Shown here: one piece after another, positions 7,108 through 14,596 of the stretch | Position numbering within the stretch: the stretch's first letter is position 1 | Layout: every line of letters begins with the position of its first letter | DNA from: Methanoregula sp. | GTDB taxonomy: Archaea; Halobacteriota; Methanomicrobia; Methanomicrobiales; Methanospirillaceae | Direction of reading: 5' to 3' | Assembly (NCBI GenBank): GCA_026394695.1 | Contig: JAPKXT010000157.1 | Location: forward strand, 1-18,975 | Length of the DNA: 18,975 bases | Position numbers and translations under genes: made by a program | The notes under the pieces: model-generated | Databases searched by the model: none | Told to the model about the DNA's origin: nothing | What the model saw: the letters and a program-made list of their open reading frames with translations, nothing else

Positions 7108-8346
7108 ATGTCCTATCTGTCTAAAACTGATCCAGAAATAGCAGATATCATCGAGAAGGAGCGGCTCCGCCAGATAAACGGACTTGAGTTGATCGCTTCT
7201 GAAAACCTCGTTTCCCGTGCAGTGCTCGAGGCAATGGGATCCATAATGACCAACAAATACGCTGAGGGCTACCCGGGAAAGAGGTACTATGGAGGCTGCG
7301 AATTCTATGATATGGCGGAGAACCTTGCACGGGACCGCCTGAAAAAGCTGTTCGGTGCAGAGCATGCAAACGTCCAGCCGCACTCAGGTACCCAGGCGAA
7401 TATGGCGGTCTATTTTGCATTCATGAACCTGGGGGATACCCTGATGAGCATGAAGCTCACCCAGGGGGGACACCTTTCCCACGGTTCACCGGTCAGCTTT
7501 ACCGGGAAATTTTACAAAGTAGCCCAATATGGAGTTGACCCAAAAACAGAAACGCTCGATTACAGTGTTGTCGAAGAGATGGCAAAAAAAGAAAAGCCAA
7601 ATATGCTTGTGTGCGGAGCATCTGCATACCCAAGAACCATTGATTTTAAAGCGTTCCAGGAGATCGCAGATGGTGTCGGGGCATACTGCATGGCAGACAT
7701 TGCTCATATCGCCGGACTTTGTGCAACCGGTGTTCACCCGAGCTCAGTCAATGTCGTAAATTTCACGACAACCACCACACACAAGACACTCCGTGGTCCC
7801 CGCGGTGGGGCAATCATGTGCAACAAAGAGTACGCACAGGCAATCGACAAGGCCGTATTTCCCGGAATGCAAGGGGGTCCGCTCATGCACACCATCACCG
7901 CAAAGGCAGTGTGCTTCGAAGAGGCGCTCAGGCCTTCATTCAGGGAATACAATAAACAGATTGTAAAGAACGCAAAGGTACTTGCAGAGACCCTGATGAA
8001 TAACGGTCTCCGGCTCGTTTCCGGTGGTACCGATAACCACCTGATGCTTCTTGACCTCACGGCACAGGGTATTACCGGTCTTGAAGCGGAAAATGCACTC
8101 GGTAAAGCCGGTATTACGGTGAATAAAAACACGATCCCCAATGAGACCAAGAGTCCGTTTATCACCAGCGGACTGCGTGTCGGCACACCGGCAGTCACCT
8201 CCCGCGGCATGAAAGAAGCCGAGATGCGCCAGATCGGTGCCTGGATCGCAACGGTGGTAAAAGATATCCACAACGAAGCGGCAATTAAAACTGTGCATTC
8301 CAACGTCACCGCGATGGCAAGCAGATTCACCCTTCATCCAGAATAA
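7108..8346 (+). CDS. glyA: Serine hydroxymethyltransferase
   Basis: A PLP enzyme interconverting serine and glycine while passing a one-carbon unit to a reduced pterin. In 412 residues the family marks are clear: GLELIASENLVSRAVLEAMGS near the N-terminus, NKYAEGYPGKRYYGG, and the PLP lysine Lys226 in TTTHKTLRGPRGG. Pterin choice varies among methanogens: tetrahydromethanopterin in some, tetrahydrofolate in Methanosarcina barkeri. The adjoining folD and folP-like genes argue for folate here (inference). ATG 7108 (MSYLSKTDPEIADII) is preferred because homologues begin this way; an in-frame TTG at 7087 would add seven residues. No strong ribosome binding site precedes ATG 7108. First gene of the operon; folD follows after 25 bases. 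Confidence 0.96.
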   Translation: MSYLSKTDPEIADIIEKERLRQINGLELIASENLVSRAVLEAMGSIMTNKYAEGYPGKRYYGGCEFYDMAENLARDRLKKLFGAEHANVQPHSGTQANMAVYFAFMNLGDTLMSMKLTQGGHLSHGSPVSFTGKFYKVAQYGVDPKTETLDYSVVEEMAKKEKPNMLVCGASAYPRTIDFKAFQEIADGVGAYCMADIAHIAGLCATGVHPSSVNVVNFTTTTTHKTLRGPRGGAIMCNKEYAQAIDKAVFPGMQGGPLMHTITAKAVCFEEALRPSFREYNKQIVKNAKVLAETLMNNGLRLVSGGTDNHLMLLDLTAQGITGLEAENALGKAGITVNKNTIPNETKSPFITSGLRVGTPAVTSRGMKEAEMRQIGAWIATVVKDIHNEAAIKTVHSNVTAMASRFTLHPE

Positions 8347-8371
8347 AAAGATAAATAATCCGGACACTTCT

Positions 8372-9220
8372 ATGGCCACGATCCTTGACGGGAAAAAAAT
8401 TGCGGATATGAGGCTGAAAATCCTCAAAGAGGAGATTGGGGGTTCCGGACTTAACCCACGGCTGGCAACGGTGATTGTCGGGGGTGATCCGGCATCGCAG
8501 ATGTATGTCAGGATGAAGCACCGTGCCTGCGAGCAGGTGGGTATCGGCTCGGTGGGGAAGGAGCTGCCTCCCGATGCAACAACCGAACAAGTGCTCAAAA
8601 CCGTTACGCAGCTGAATAGCGATACAGACATCAATGGAATCCTCATCCAGCTCCCCCTTCCAAAACATGTCGATACCGAGCGGGTAATCGCGTCAGTAAG
8701 CCCGGATAAGGATGTCGATGGATTCCACCCGTTCAATCTCGGTCTTCTCTTTTCCGGAAGACCCCGGTTTGCTCCCTGCACCCCAAAAGGGATCATGACA
8801 CTGCTGGCGGAATACGAGATTGAGGTTGCAGGTACCCGGGCAGTAGTAATCGGGCGCAGTATTGATGTGGGTCGTCCCATGTCAGCATTGCTCACGAATG
8901 CCGATGCTACGGTCACTGTCTGCCACAGTAAAACAAAGGATCTCGCAAATGAACTCAATCGGGCAGATATTCTCATCTCCGCTATCGGCAAAGCACACTT
9001 CATCACCCGGGAGATGGTCAGACTTGGCGCGGTCGTAATTGACGTAGGCATCAACCAGTTGAACGGGAGACTGGTGGGGGATGTGGACTTTGCAGCGGTT
9101 AAAGAGATTGCTTCCGCAATCACCCCGGTGCCGGGTGGTGTGGGTCCGATGACCATCGCGACCCTTATGGAGAATACCTATCGTGCAGCGATCGTGAGGA
9201 CATGCGACACTGCGTGGTAA
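8372..9220 (+). CDS. folD: Methylene-tetrahydrofolate dehydrogenase / methenyl-tetrahydrofolate cyclohydrolase
   Basis: The bifunctional FolD oxidises 5,10-methylene-H4folate and hydrolyses the product to 10-formyl-H4folate, the formyl donor for purines. The 282-residue protein has all the marks. Catalytic Lys49 lies in YVRMKHRACEQVGI, QLPLP is at 93-97 and DVDG at 114-117. PCTPKGIM and the nucleotide loop VVIGRSIDVGRPM (158-170) follow, with TPVPGGVGPMTIATLMENT near the end. FolD is bacterial-type and absent from many H4MPT-only methanogens; Methanosarcina barkeri has a folate-specific one. It follows glyA closely, and the folP-like start lies 19 bases inside its 3' end, so the genes are co-expressed. 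No obvious ribosome binding site precedes the ATG. Confidence 0.97.
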   Translation: MATILDGKKIADMRLKILKEEIGGSGLNPRLATVIVGGDPASQMYVRMKHRACEQVGIGSVGKELPPDATTEQVLKTVTQLNSDTDINGILIQLPLPKHVDTERVIASVSPDKDVDGFHPFNLGLLFSGRPRFAPCTPKGIMTLLAEYEIEVAGTRAVVIGRSIDVGRPMSALLTNADATVTVCHSKTKDLANELNRADILISAIGKAHFITREMVRLGAVVIDVGINQLNGRLVGDVDFAAVKEIASAITPVPGGVGPMTIATLMENTYRAAIVRTCDTAW

Positions 9221-10011
9221 ACAACATTGTAATTGGGGGAGCCTCTCCGGTTCGCCTGATGGGCGTGATCAACTGCAGCCCGGAGTCGTTTTACGCGAAT
9301 TCATATATCCCAACCGGTTTCGTGCATAAAACAGCAGTCGGGATGGTAGAACAGGGGGCAGATCTCATCGATATCGGTGCACGAAGTACCGCACCCAATA
9401 CCCAGGCTATCAGCGGGAGTACCGAAGCGGAACGGATCGATGCTGCACTCAAGGAACTTGACGGCAGCGGGATCACGGTCTCCGTGGATACCATGAATCC
9501 CTGGGTGCTGGATATCTGCCTGAAACATGAGATCCATGCAATCAACGATATTTCCGGCCTGTCATCCCCATTATATGCAAAACGACTTGCCCAGTCAGGG
9601 CTTCCTGCATTCCTGATGGCATCCAATGAACAGCCGGGTGATGCCATAGGGCTCGAGGCAACTCTCACAACGCTTGCCAGAGTTGTACAGCGGTGTGAAA
9701 CTGCCGGAATTAAAGACTATGTCCTCGATCCCGGTATCGGGATCTGGACGCCCTTCCGCACCGTAGAGGATGACTGGACGCTCTGCCAGCATTTTTCTGA
9801 ATTTGGGAAATTCGGCCGACCGGTTCTTGCCGCAATCTCAAGAAAGACATTTATTGGAGATCTTTTAAAACGGGCCCCGGAAGATCGTCTGGCTGGCAGT
9901 CTTGCAGTTACCCTGATGCTGCTGAAGAAAGGTGCATCTATGGTCAGGACACATGATGTGGCACAAACCCGTGATGTAATACGGGTTTTCGAACGTATGG
10001 TGAAGCAGTAA
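9202..10011 (+). CDS. folP: Dihydropteroate synthase-like protein
   Basis: Predicted TIM-barrel dihydropteroate synthase, joining a pterin pyrophosphate to p-aminobenzoate in folate synthesis. The family blocks appear in order in 269 residues: MGVINCSPESFY (20-31; usual MGILNVTPDSF), ADLIDIGARSTAPN (53-66; usual DIGGESTRPG), VSVDT (93-97), INDISG (114-119), DPGIGIW (176-182), ISRKTFIG (212-219) and HDV (251-253). Most catalytic positions survive, but NxTPDSF has become NCSPESF and GGESTRPG has become GARSTAPN, so exact activity is less sure than the fold. The start is ATG 9202, overlapping folD, with GAGG just upstream; GTG 9214 is the alternative. The last base of its TAA is the first base of the next gene's ATG. 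Confidence 0.85.
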   Translation: MRHCVVNNIVIGGASPVRLMGVINCSPESFYANSYIPTGFVHKTAVGMVEQGADLIDIGARSTAPNTQAISGSTEAERIDAALKELDGSGITVSVDTMNPWVLDICLKHEIHAINDISGLSSPLYAKRLAQSGLPAFLMASNEQPGDAIGLEATLTTLARVVQRCETAGIKDYVLDPGIGIWTPFRTVEDDWTLCQHFSEFGKFGRPVLAAISRKTFIGDLLKRAPEDRLAGSLAVTLMLLKKGASMVRTHDVAQTRDVIRVFERMVKQ

Positions 10012-10784
10012 TGAACCGTTCGTTCGAGGTCTACGGGCTCTCGACGGGCATAATTACCGTGGACGATTCGATTTCCGATCATGTTATTGCATCAGCAAAG
10101 CAGTCCTGTAACGGTTTTAATGATGGCGATATCCTTGTTCTTGCCGAAACCGCAGTTGCAACAGCAGAAGGTAATGTAATCACACTTTCTACGATCACTC
10201 CTTCCAGGCAAGCACAGGAACTTGCAATACACTACAAGATGGACCCCCGCTTAGTTGAAGTCGTTCTGACGGAGAGCGATTCTGTTGTGGGCGGGATACC
10301 CGGTTTTCTGTTGTGCATGAAACACGGCACCCTGCTCCCCAATGCTGGAGTGGATGCGTCAAATGCCCCGTTGGGATGCGTTACTCCTCTTCCAAAAAAT
10401 CCGGACAACAGCGCACTCACAATCAAACATGCCATCGAGGCAAAGACGGGAGCGAGAATTGGGGTTATCATAGCCGACAGCCGGACGCATGCAATGCGCC
10501 TCGGGTGCAGCGGGGTTGCAATCGGGAGCGCAGGGATCACCGCAGTTATCGATGACCGGGGAAGGAGCGACTTGTTTGGCAGGAAACTGGAAGTAACCAA
10601 ACGGGCTGTAGCAGACAACATCGCATCTGCAGCTGAACTGGTCATGGGGGAGGCAGATGAGTGTATACCTGCAGCGATTATCCGGGGGCTGGGAATGCCT
10701 ATCGGAGATCAAACCGGCATTGAAACTATCGCCGCAGAAGAGTGCCTGTTCATGGGTGTTTTCCGGAAAAATGAAAAATTTTAG
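10011..10784 (+). CDS. Divergent CofE-family gamma-glutamyl ligase, candidate folate polyglutamate ligase
   Basis: The 257-residue protein belongs to the F420-0:gamma-glutamyl ligase (CofE, COG1478) family. It has NAGVDASN (111-118), VAIGSAGI (169-176), RGRSDLFGRKLEVT (183-196), AVADNIASAAELVMGEA (199-215) and IIRGLG (223-228). It departs from typical CofE at conserved sites. SK..SKAEGR is replaced by AETAVATAEGN (45-55), and the metal/nucleotide loop DTxGRxxRxG by DSRTHAMRLG (156-165). It is translationally coupled to folP (TAATG) at the end of a folate operon. A COG1478 protein in Chlamydia has been shown to replace FolC, so folate polyglutamylation is a reasonable alternative to F420 glutamylation. 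cofC and cofG lie nearby, so a true CofE role is not excluded. It converges on the RNase III gene six bases away. Confidence 0.85.
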   Translation: MNRSFEVYGLSTGIITVDDSISDHVIASAKQSCNGFNDGDILVLAETAVATAEGNVITLSTITPSRQAQELAIHYKMDPRLVEVVLTESDSVVGGIPGFLLCMKHGTLLPNAGVDASNAPLGCVTPLPKNPDNSALTIKHAIEAKTGARIGVIIADSRTHAMRLGCSGVAIGSAGITAVIDDRGRSDLFGRKLEVTKRAVADNIASAAELVMGEADECIPAAIIRGLGMPIGDQTGIETIAAEECLFMGVFRKNEKF

Positions 10785-10790
10785 GGTAAT

Positions 10791-11495
10791 TTATCCAGCG
10801 CCATCTTTGCTGCTTTTTACTGCAGCCTGTCTTGCCAGTAGCTTACTTTCACCGCTTCCTTCTCCATAGACGCAACCATTAAAAAAGACCTTGTAGGTAA
10901 AGACCGGTTTATGATCAGGACCGACCCGGACAGTTTCCCTGTATTCCGGGAGCGTTTTGTATGTTTTCTGGACATGTTCCTGCAGGATACCGATACTATT
11001 CTGCTGAGGGTTGTAAGTATCCATCCGATTCTTCATGATCGCATTGACAAAGAAAGCAACATTCTCAAGCCCTACTTCGTAATACAGGGCACCAATGAAC
11101 GCTTCGAATGCTCCCCCGGTGATACGTTCGCCATAGGAGTTTTGTTCCCGAATAGAATGAGGGATAAGCCGCATAATAGAATCCTTTTCATACTGGTGTA
11201 CGAGGGTATCCAAAGCCCTGTTTGATACGACGCTGCTGAGGATTCCAGTCATCTCCCCCTCATCAAGATCCATATCCTTTTTCACAAACAGGGATTCTGC
11301 GACGATCAGATTCAGGACACGATCCCCAAGAAATTCATACCGCTGCCAGTCCTTCGTCTCAATATCCCAGCAACCATTTCCAGCAGTCCCGTGGGCAGTA
11401 TTATATCCAATAATAAAAGTATTGATAAGCCGGTTAAAATCGGGGGGGAAGACATGCAGGAGGTCGATCAACAGGAGTTTCGACTTTCCGTTCAT
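10791..11495 (-). CDS. Ribonuclease III-like protein with double-stranded RNA-binding domain
   Basis: A 234-residue protein with the bacterial RNase III layout: nuclease domain about 15-155 and a dsRNA-binding domain about 165-230 (NSIGILQEHVQK, then PDHKPVFTYKVFFNG and SKLLARQAA). The signature is RYEFLGDRVLNLIVAESLF (52-70), with EGEMT at 79-83 and FEAFIGALY at 130-138. Of the four metal ligands known from E. coli RNase III, three match (Glu54, Asp58, Glu131). The fourth, Asp114 in E. coli, is Gly128 (ITGGAFEA instead of LADxxEA), and Glu38 is Gln51. It may cleave weakly, with another metal arrangement, or only bind dsRNA. RNase III is uncommon in archaea. It lies 32 bases downstream of cofC on the same strand, probably co-transcribed. 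Confidence 0.9.
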   Translation of the reverse strand: MNGKSKLLLIDLLHVFPPDFNRLINTFIIGYNTAHGTAGNGCWDIETKDWQRYEFLGDRVLNLIVAESLFVKKDMDLDEGEMTGILSSVVSNRALDTLVHQYEKDSIMRLIPHSIREQNSYGERITGGAFEAFIGALYYEVGLENVAFFVNAIMKNRMDTYNPQQNSIGILQEHVQKTYKTLPEYRETVRVGPDHKPVFTYKVFFNGCVYGEGSGESKLLARQAAVKSSKDGAG

Positions 11496-11527
11496 ATCAG
11501 GACATTCTGCAGGAAAAAATGATAATG

Positions 11528-12154
11528 CTATTGCTTCCGTTCGACCCCGACTCTTCCCTTCTCCACTGAGAGCACGAAACCGAGTTCTTCAAGGTAAGCA
11601 CGGCTCTTCCCTGTCCCGTGGATCAACAGTTCGGCGAGGTCCTCTTTCTCATCGATATCCGTGTGGAGCCGGAACGAATCGATCACTTCACAGGAAAGCC
11701 CTGCATCCTGTGCAATTTTTACATGTTTGAGAAAACTCGTGCCGTAATAATCGACATGAAACCGTTGCGGTTCTTTGATGAAAATAACATTTGTTCCCCC
11801 ACCCCTGCCCGGCACCATCGCCATATCATTTTTGGTGGCAATTACCCGCTGGATTGCCTGAGCATCGGAAAGGGGAAGATCGGCCATGATAATCAGTATC
11901 TCACCAATGGATTGGGACAGGAGTGAATTGAGTGTCTGGTTGAGGTCCGCATCCTTAACCGTGATTTGGACATCCTCGCTATCAAATAATTCAGTGCCCA
12001 CGATCACCGGGCTGCAGTTCGCATCTTTTGCCGCATGGATTACATCCTCGAGCATCATGCGGGCAAAGGCTTCCCTCTCCTCTTGATTAAGTACGCAGGA
12101 GAGCCGGGTTTTCGGGTTAACAAGCTTGTACGGGATCAGGGCATGAGGACACAT
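11528..12154 (-). CDS. cofC: 2-phospho-L-lactate guanylyltransferase
   Basis: CofC activates 2-phospholactate (or a related phospho-acid) with GTP to make the side-chain precursor of coenzyme F420. The N-terminus LIPYKLVNPKTRLSCVLNQEE is the CofC signature. ADLPLSD near the middle and PGRGGGTNVIFI (nucleotide-sugar transferase fold) also fit, as does the usual length of about 210 residues. ATG 12154 (MCPHALIPYK) is preferred over an in-frame ATG at 12202: homologues begin just before IPYK, and the TATA-like TTTTTTAT near 12182 would place transcription almost at this ATG. It is divergent from cofG and followed by the RNase III-like gene. Confidence 0.92.
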   Translation of the reverse strand: MCPHALIPYKLVNPKTRLSCVLNQEEREAFARMMLEDVIHAAKDANCSPVIVGTELFDSEDVQITVKDADLNQTLNSLLSQSIGEILIIMADLPLSDAQAIQRVIATKNDMAMVPGRGGGTNVIFIKEPQRFHVDYYGTSFLKHVKIAQDAGLSCEVIDSFRLHTDIDEKEDLAELLIHGTGKSRAYLEELGFVLSVEKGRVGVERKQ

Positions 12155-12177
12155 TTCATACCGTGATATGCAGTGAG

Positions 12178-12187
12178 ATAAAAAAAA
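12178..12187 (-). promoter_or_regulatory. Possible TATA box of cofC
   Basis: The minus strand reads ATCTTTTTTTATCTC. A start about 25 bases downstream falls near 12157, directly before ATG 12154, implying a leaderless or nearly leaderless mRNA. That agrees with the lack of a ribosome binding site there and argues against the longer reading frame. Confidence 0.35.
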
Positions 12188-12403
12188 GATGCTGGTACGC
12201 ATCGGGACACAAACAAAGATGTGAAAAACGCAGGTTTAACATCCCCGTTGTCGATAGTTTCAGATTTGATGACCATAACAGACAAGCCCCGGCAGAACCG
12301 TTAAGAGAACCATACCCTCACCGGTGGGTAATCCTGGATAGTTCCTGAAAGTATCACTCTAGACAGCATTACCTTTCAATAGATAGGACGAGTACCTTTT
12401 CTC

Positions 12404-13393
12404 ATGCAGCCCCGCATCATCACGTTCTCGCGGAATGTGTTTCTCCCCCTTACTACAGTCTGCCGGAACCGCTGTGGGTATTGCAGCTTTAGAACGCCGG
12501 TGCAGTACGGGTGCCTCATGCCAGAGGAAGACGTAGAGAAGACCCTTCGGGGCGGGGCAGCACTGGGGTGTACGGAAGCACTCTTCACGTTTGGCGAGCG
12601 CCCGGAGGAGGAACCGGGCTTTGCAGCATATCTCAAAAGAACCGGTTATACTACTATTCTTGATTATTGCGAGGCTATGTGCAGGAAAAGTATTGCATAC
12701 GGTGTACTCCCCCACACGAATGCGGGTATCCTCACCTTTGACGAAATGGAGCGGTTACGTGCGGTAAATGCCAGCATGGGGCTGATGCTGGAGACAACAG
12801 CAAATGTCACGGCTCACATGGCATCGAAAGGCAAGGAGCCCGAAGTCAGGCTCGGGATGATTGAAGATGCCGGAAAACTCAAAATACCCTTCACTACTGG
12901 TCTCCTTTTGGGAATCGGTGAAACAATAGCCGACCGGGAAGAATCCCTCCTCGCAATCCGGGATCTTCATAAACGGTACGGGCACATCCAGGAGATCATT
13001 ATCCAGAATTTCTGTCCTAAACCGGGGACATCGATGGCAAATCATCCGGTACCCACCACTGATGAGATCTGCGCTACCTTGAGGATGGCTCGCAGTATTC
13101 TCCCAAAGGATATCGCCATCCAGATCCCACCCAATCTCATCGATGCATCCCTGCTCATCTCCTGCGGAGTGGATGACCTCGGGGGCGTTTCTCCCCTTAC
13201 CATTGATTATGTTAACCCGGAACATCCCTGGCCGGGGATAGAAGAGCTCAAAACGATCGTTGGTAACGCACATCTTCGTGAGCGGCTCTGTATCTACCCG
13301 CAGTATGTAAAGAGAGGGTGGTATCACCCCGATTTGCAACTACTAATAAACCGGCTCGAACAAACAATTAAAGCAAGGAGCGGTGGATCGTGA
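12404..13393 (+). CDS. cofG: FO synthase subunit 1 (7,8-didemethyl-8-hydroxy-5-deazariboflavin synthase)
   Basis: CofG is the radical SAM subunit that, with CofH, builds the deazaflavin chromophore FO of coenzyme F420 from tyrosine and a ribityl-aminouracil. The [4Fe-4S] motif CRNRCGYC (Cys20, Cys24, Cys27) is at the N-terminus. FTFGERPEE (62-70), close to the CofG-typical LFT.GD.PE, and the conserved barrel (EIIIQNFCPKPGT, DDLGGVSPLTIDYVNP) follow. The length of 329 residues is typical. cofH is not in the window. The ATG at 12404 fits the family start. The stop TGA overlaps the GTG start of purC (GTGA), so the two are translationally coupled. No clear TATA box was found upstream. Confidence 0.95.
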   Translation: MQPRIITFSRNVFLPLTTVCRNRCGYCSFRTPVQYGCLMPEEDVEKTLRGGAALGCTEALFTFGERPEEEPGFAAYLKRTGYTTILDYCEAMCRKSIAYGVLPHTNAGILTFDEMERLRAVNASMGLMLETTANVTAHMASKGKEPEVRLGMIEDAGKLKIPFTTGLLLGIGETIADREESLLAIRDLHKRYGHIQEIIIQNFCPKPGTSMANHPVPTTDEICATLRMARSILPKDIAIQIPPNLIDASLLISCGVDDLGGVSPLTIDYVNPEHPWPGIEELKTIVGNAHLRERLCIYPQYVKRGWYHPDLQLLINRLEQTIKARSGGS

Positions 13394-14109
13394 AGCAGAA
13401 AAACCTCCTCTACACTGGTAAGGCAAAATCGGTATACCATACGGATACGAAGGACAGACTCATTGTTGAATTCCGGGATGACATCACCGCATTTGATGGC
13501 GGGAAAAAAGATGTGCTTAAAAATAAGGGGAACTACAATGCGGGGGTTTCGGCATTCTTCTTTGATTACCTCGAAAAGAATGGGGTAAAAACCCATTTTT
13601 TCACCATGCTTGATCCGCACCATATGGTTGTAAGAAAACTTGAGATGATCCCGCTTGAAGTAATTGTGCGGAATGTTGCCGCCGGCTCTATTGTCAGAAA
13701 TTATCCGTTCAGGGAGGGGACACTGCTCGATCCCCCCCTGATCGTGATCGATTATAAGGACGATGCACGACACGATCCGATGCTCAACGATGAGATTATC
13801 ATTGCCTTAAAACTCGTCACACCCGCTGAACTAAAAAAGATTAAAAAAGTGGCACTCGAAATAAACCGGCTCCTGTCTGCGGTACTCGCCGCACAGGGAA
13901 TCACGCTTGTGGATTTCAAGATAGAGTTTGGCAGGCAGGGCAAAATGATCTATCTTGGCGACGAGATCAGTATGGACTCCATGCGTCTCTGGGATAAAAA
14001 AACCGGCGAATCGCTGGACAAGGATGTATACCGGTTCGAAAAGGGTGATGTGATGGCGATCTACAACCGGGTGGCACAACGGATCACAAAATCTGGAAAG
14101 AAACCATAA
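13390..14109 (+). CDS. purC: Phosphoribosylaminoimidazole-succinocarboxamide synthase
   Basis: SAICAR synthetase joins aspartate to CAIR in purine synthesis, using ATP. The 239-residue protein has the family text: YTGKAKSVY (8-16), EFRDDITAFDGGKKD, NKGNYNAG, an EVIVRNVAAGS block, and the C-terminal IYLGDEISMDSMRLWD. The start is GTG 13390, overlapping the cofG stop by four bases, with AAGGAG about 8 bases upstream. That makes both the start codon and the coupling convincing. Coupling a purine gene to an F420 gene may reflect shared demand on nucleotide-derived precursors (inference). Confidence 0.96.
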   Translation: MKQKNLLYTGKAKSVYHTDTKDRLIVEFRDDITAFDGGKKDVLKNKGNYNAGVSAFFFDYLEKNGVKTHFFTMLDPHHMVVRKLEMIPLEVIVRNVAAGSIVRNYPFREGTLLDPPLIVIDYKDDARHDPMLNDEIIIALKLVTPAELKKIKKVALEINRLLSAVLAAQGITLVDFKIEFGRQGKMIYLGDEISMDSMRLWDKKTGESLDKDVYRFEKGDVMAIYNRVAQRITKSGKKP

Positions 14110-14149
14110 TGTTTCCGGTTTCAAATCAGGGTTGCACGTAATGGACGAG

Positions 14150-14155
14150 TTTTTT
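14150..14155 (+). terminator. T-run terminator after purC
   Basis: A T6 run (GAGTTTTTTAATCC) lies 40 bases after the purC stop, ahead of the next gene's own TATA-like element (TCTTATAGG, near 14220). Archaeal termination commonly uses such runs without a hairpin. Confidence 0.4.
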
Positions 14156-14273
14156 AATCCTGAGGTATAGGCAAATCTTTGATTCAATGATCCGCCTTAT
14201 CGAGCACAAAGACTAACGTCTCTTATAGGAAACATATCTTGAAGAGGTTATCATTCGGGTGCGGGCAGATAGC

Positions 14274-14555
14274 ATGACTGAAGAAAATACTGATGAAGCA
14301 GACATGCTCAAATGGGCAAAAGGGTATGCAAACAAGCAGGGCTGGGCACTCAATACCGATGAGAAACAACTCTCAACGGTTATCCGGGGGCTTGTGCGAA
14401 ACAAAAAAAAGTTCGGAAGACCGTACTGCCCCTGCCGTCTCCGGAGCGGGGATGAGGAGAAAGACCTGGCCATTGAGTGTCCCTGTGTATACCATAAAGA
14501 TGAAGTTGCCCATGATGGGCATTGCCACTGCCACCTCTATTTTAAAAAGAGCTGA
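14274..14555 (+). CDS. Ferredoxin-thioredoxin reductase catalytic chain homologue
   Basis: A 93-residue iron-sulfur protein related to the catalytic (beta) subunit of ferredoxin:thioredoxin reductase, which passes ferredoxin electrons to a disulfide. The six cysteines are present as CPC (52-54), CPC (69-71) and CHC (84-86), ending CHCHLYFKK, so the [4Fe-4S] ligands and active-site pair can be formed. Spacings of 14 and 12 residues between motifs differ from the 16 and 8 I recall for plant enzymes. No variable (alpha) subunit gene adjoins, as is usual for methanogen homologues; the partner is probably a thioredoxin or glutaredoxin-like protein elsewhere. ATG 14274 is preferred; GTG 14259 in frame is possible. 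A weak TATA element lies near 14220. Confidence 0.88.
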   Translation: MTEENTDEADMLKWAKGYANKQGWALNTDEKQLSTVIRGLVRNKKKFGRPYCPCRLRSGDEEKDLAIECPCVYHKDEVAHDGHCHCHLYFKKS

Positions 14556-14582
14556 CCTGGTTTTAACCCGGTAAATAATCAG

Positions 14583-14589
14583 TTTTTTT
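14583..14589 (+). terminator. T-run between the reductase and glycosylase genes
   Basis: A T7 run lies 28 bases after the reductase stop and just before the next ATG. GTAAATAATC at 14571-14580 is TATA-like and could drive a nearly leaderless glycosylase transcript starting near 14597-14603, so the two genes may be separate units. Confidence 0.35.
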
Positions 14590-14596
14590 CCCGCGT

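Noticed and set aside
8352..8360. TAAATAATC upstream of folD as a promoter
   Set aside because: Only about 16 bases separate it from the folD ATG, so transcription would start inside the gene. Co-transcription with glyA is simpler.
7936..9156. A 406-codon open frame on the minus strand opposite glyA and folD
   Set aside because: Sense-strand glyA and folD carry complete family motifs throughout. The antisense peptide is Ser/Ile/Arg-rich with no domain signal, as expected for a shadow frame.
12163..12348. 61-codon plus-strand frame between cofC and cofG
   Set aside because: Begins inside the cofC promoter region, lacks a ribosome binding site and has a composition unlike the neighbouring proteins.
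14110..14270. A tRNA-like T-loop (GGTTTCAAATC) after purC
   Set aside because: The flanking arms do not pair and no acceptor or anticodon stem can be drawn.
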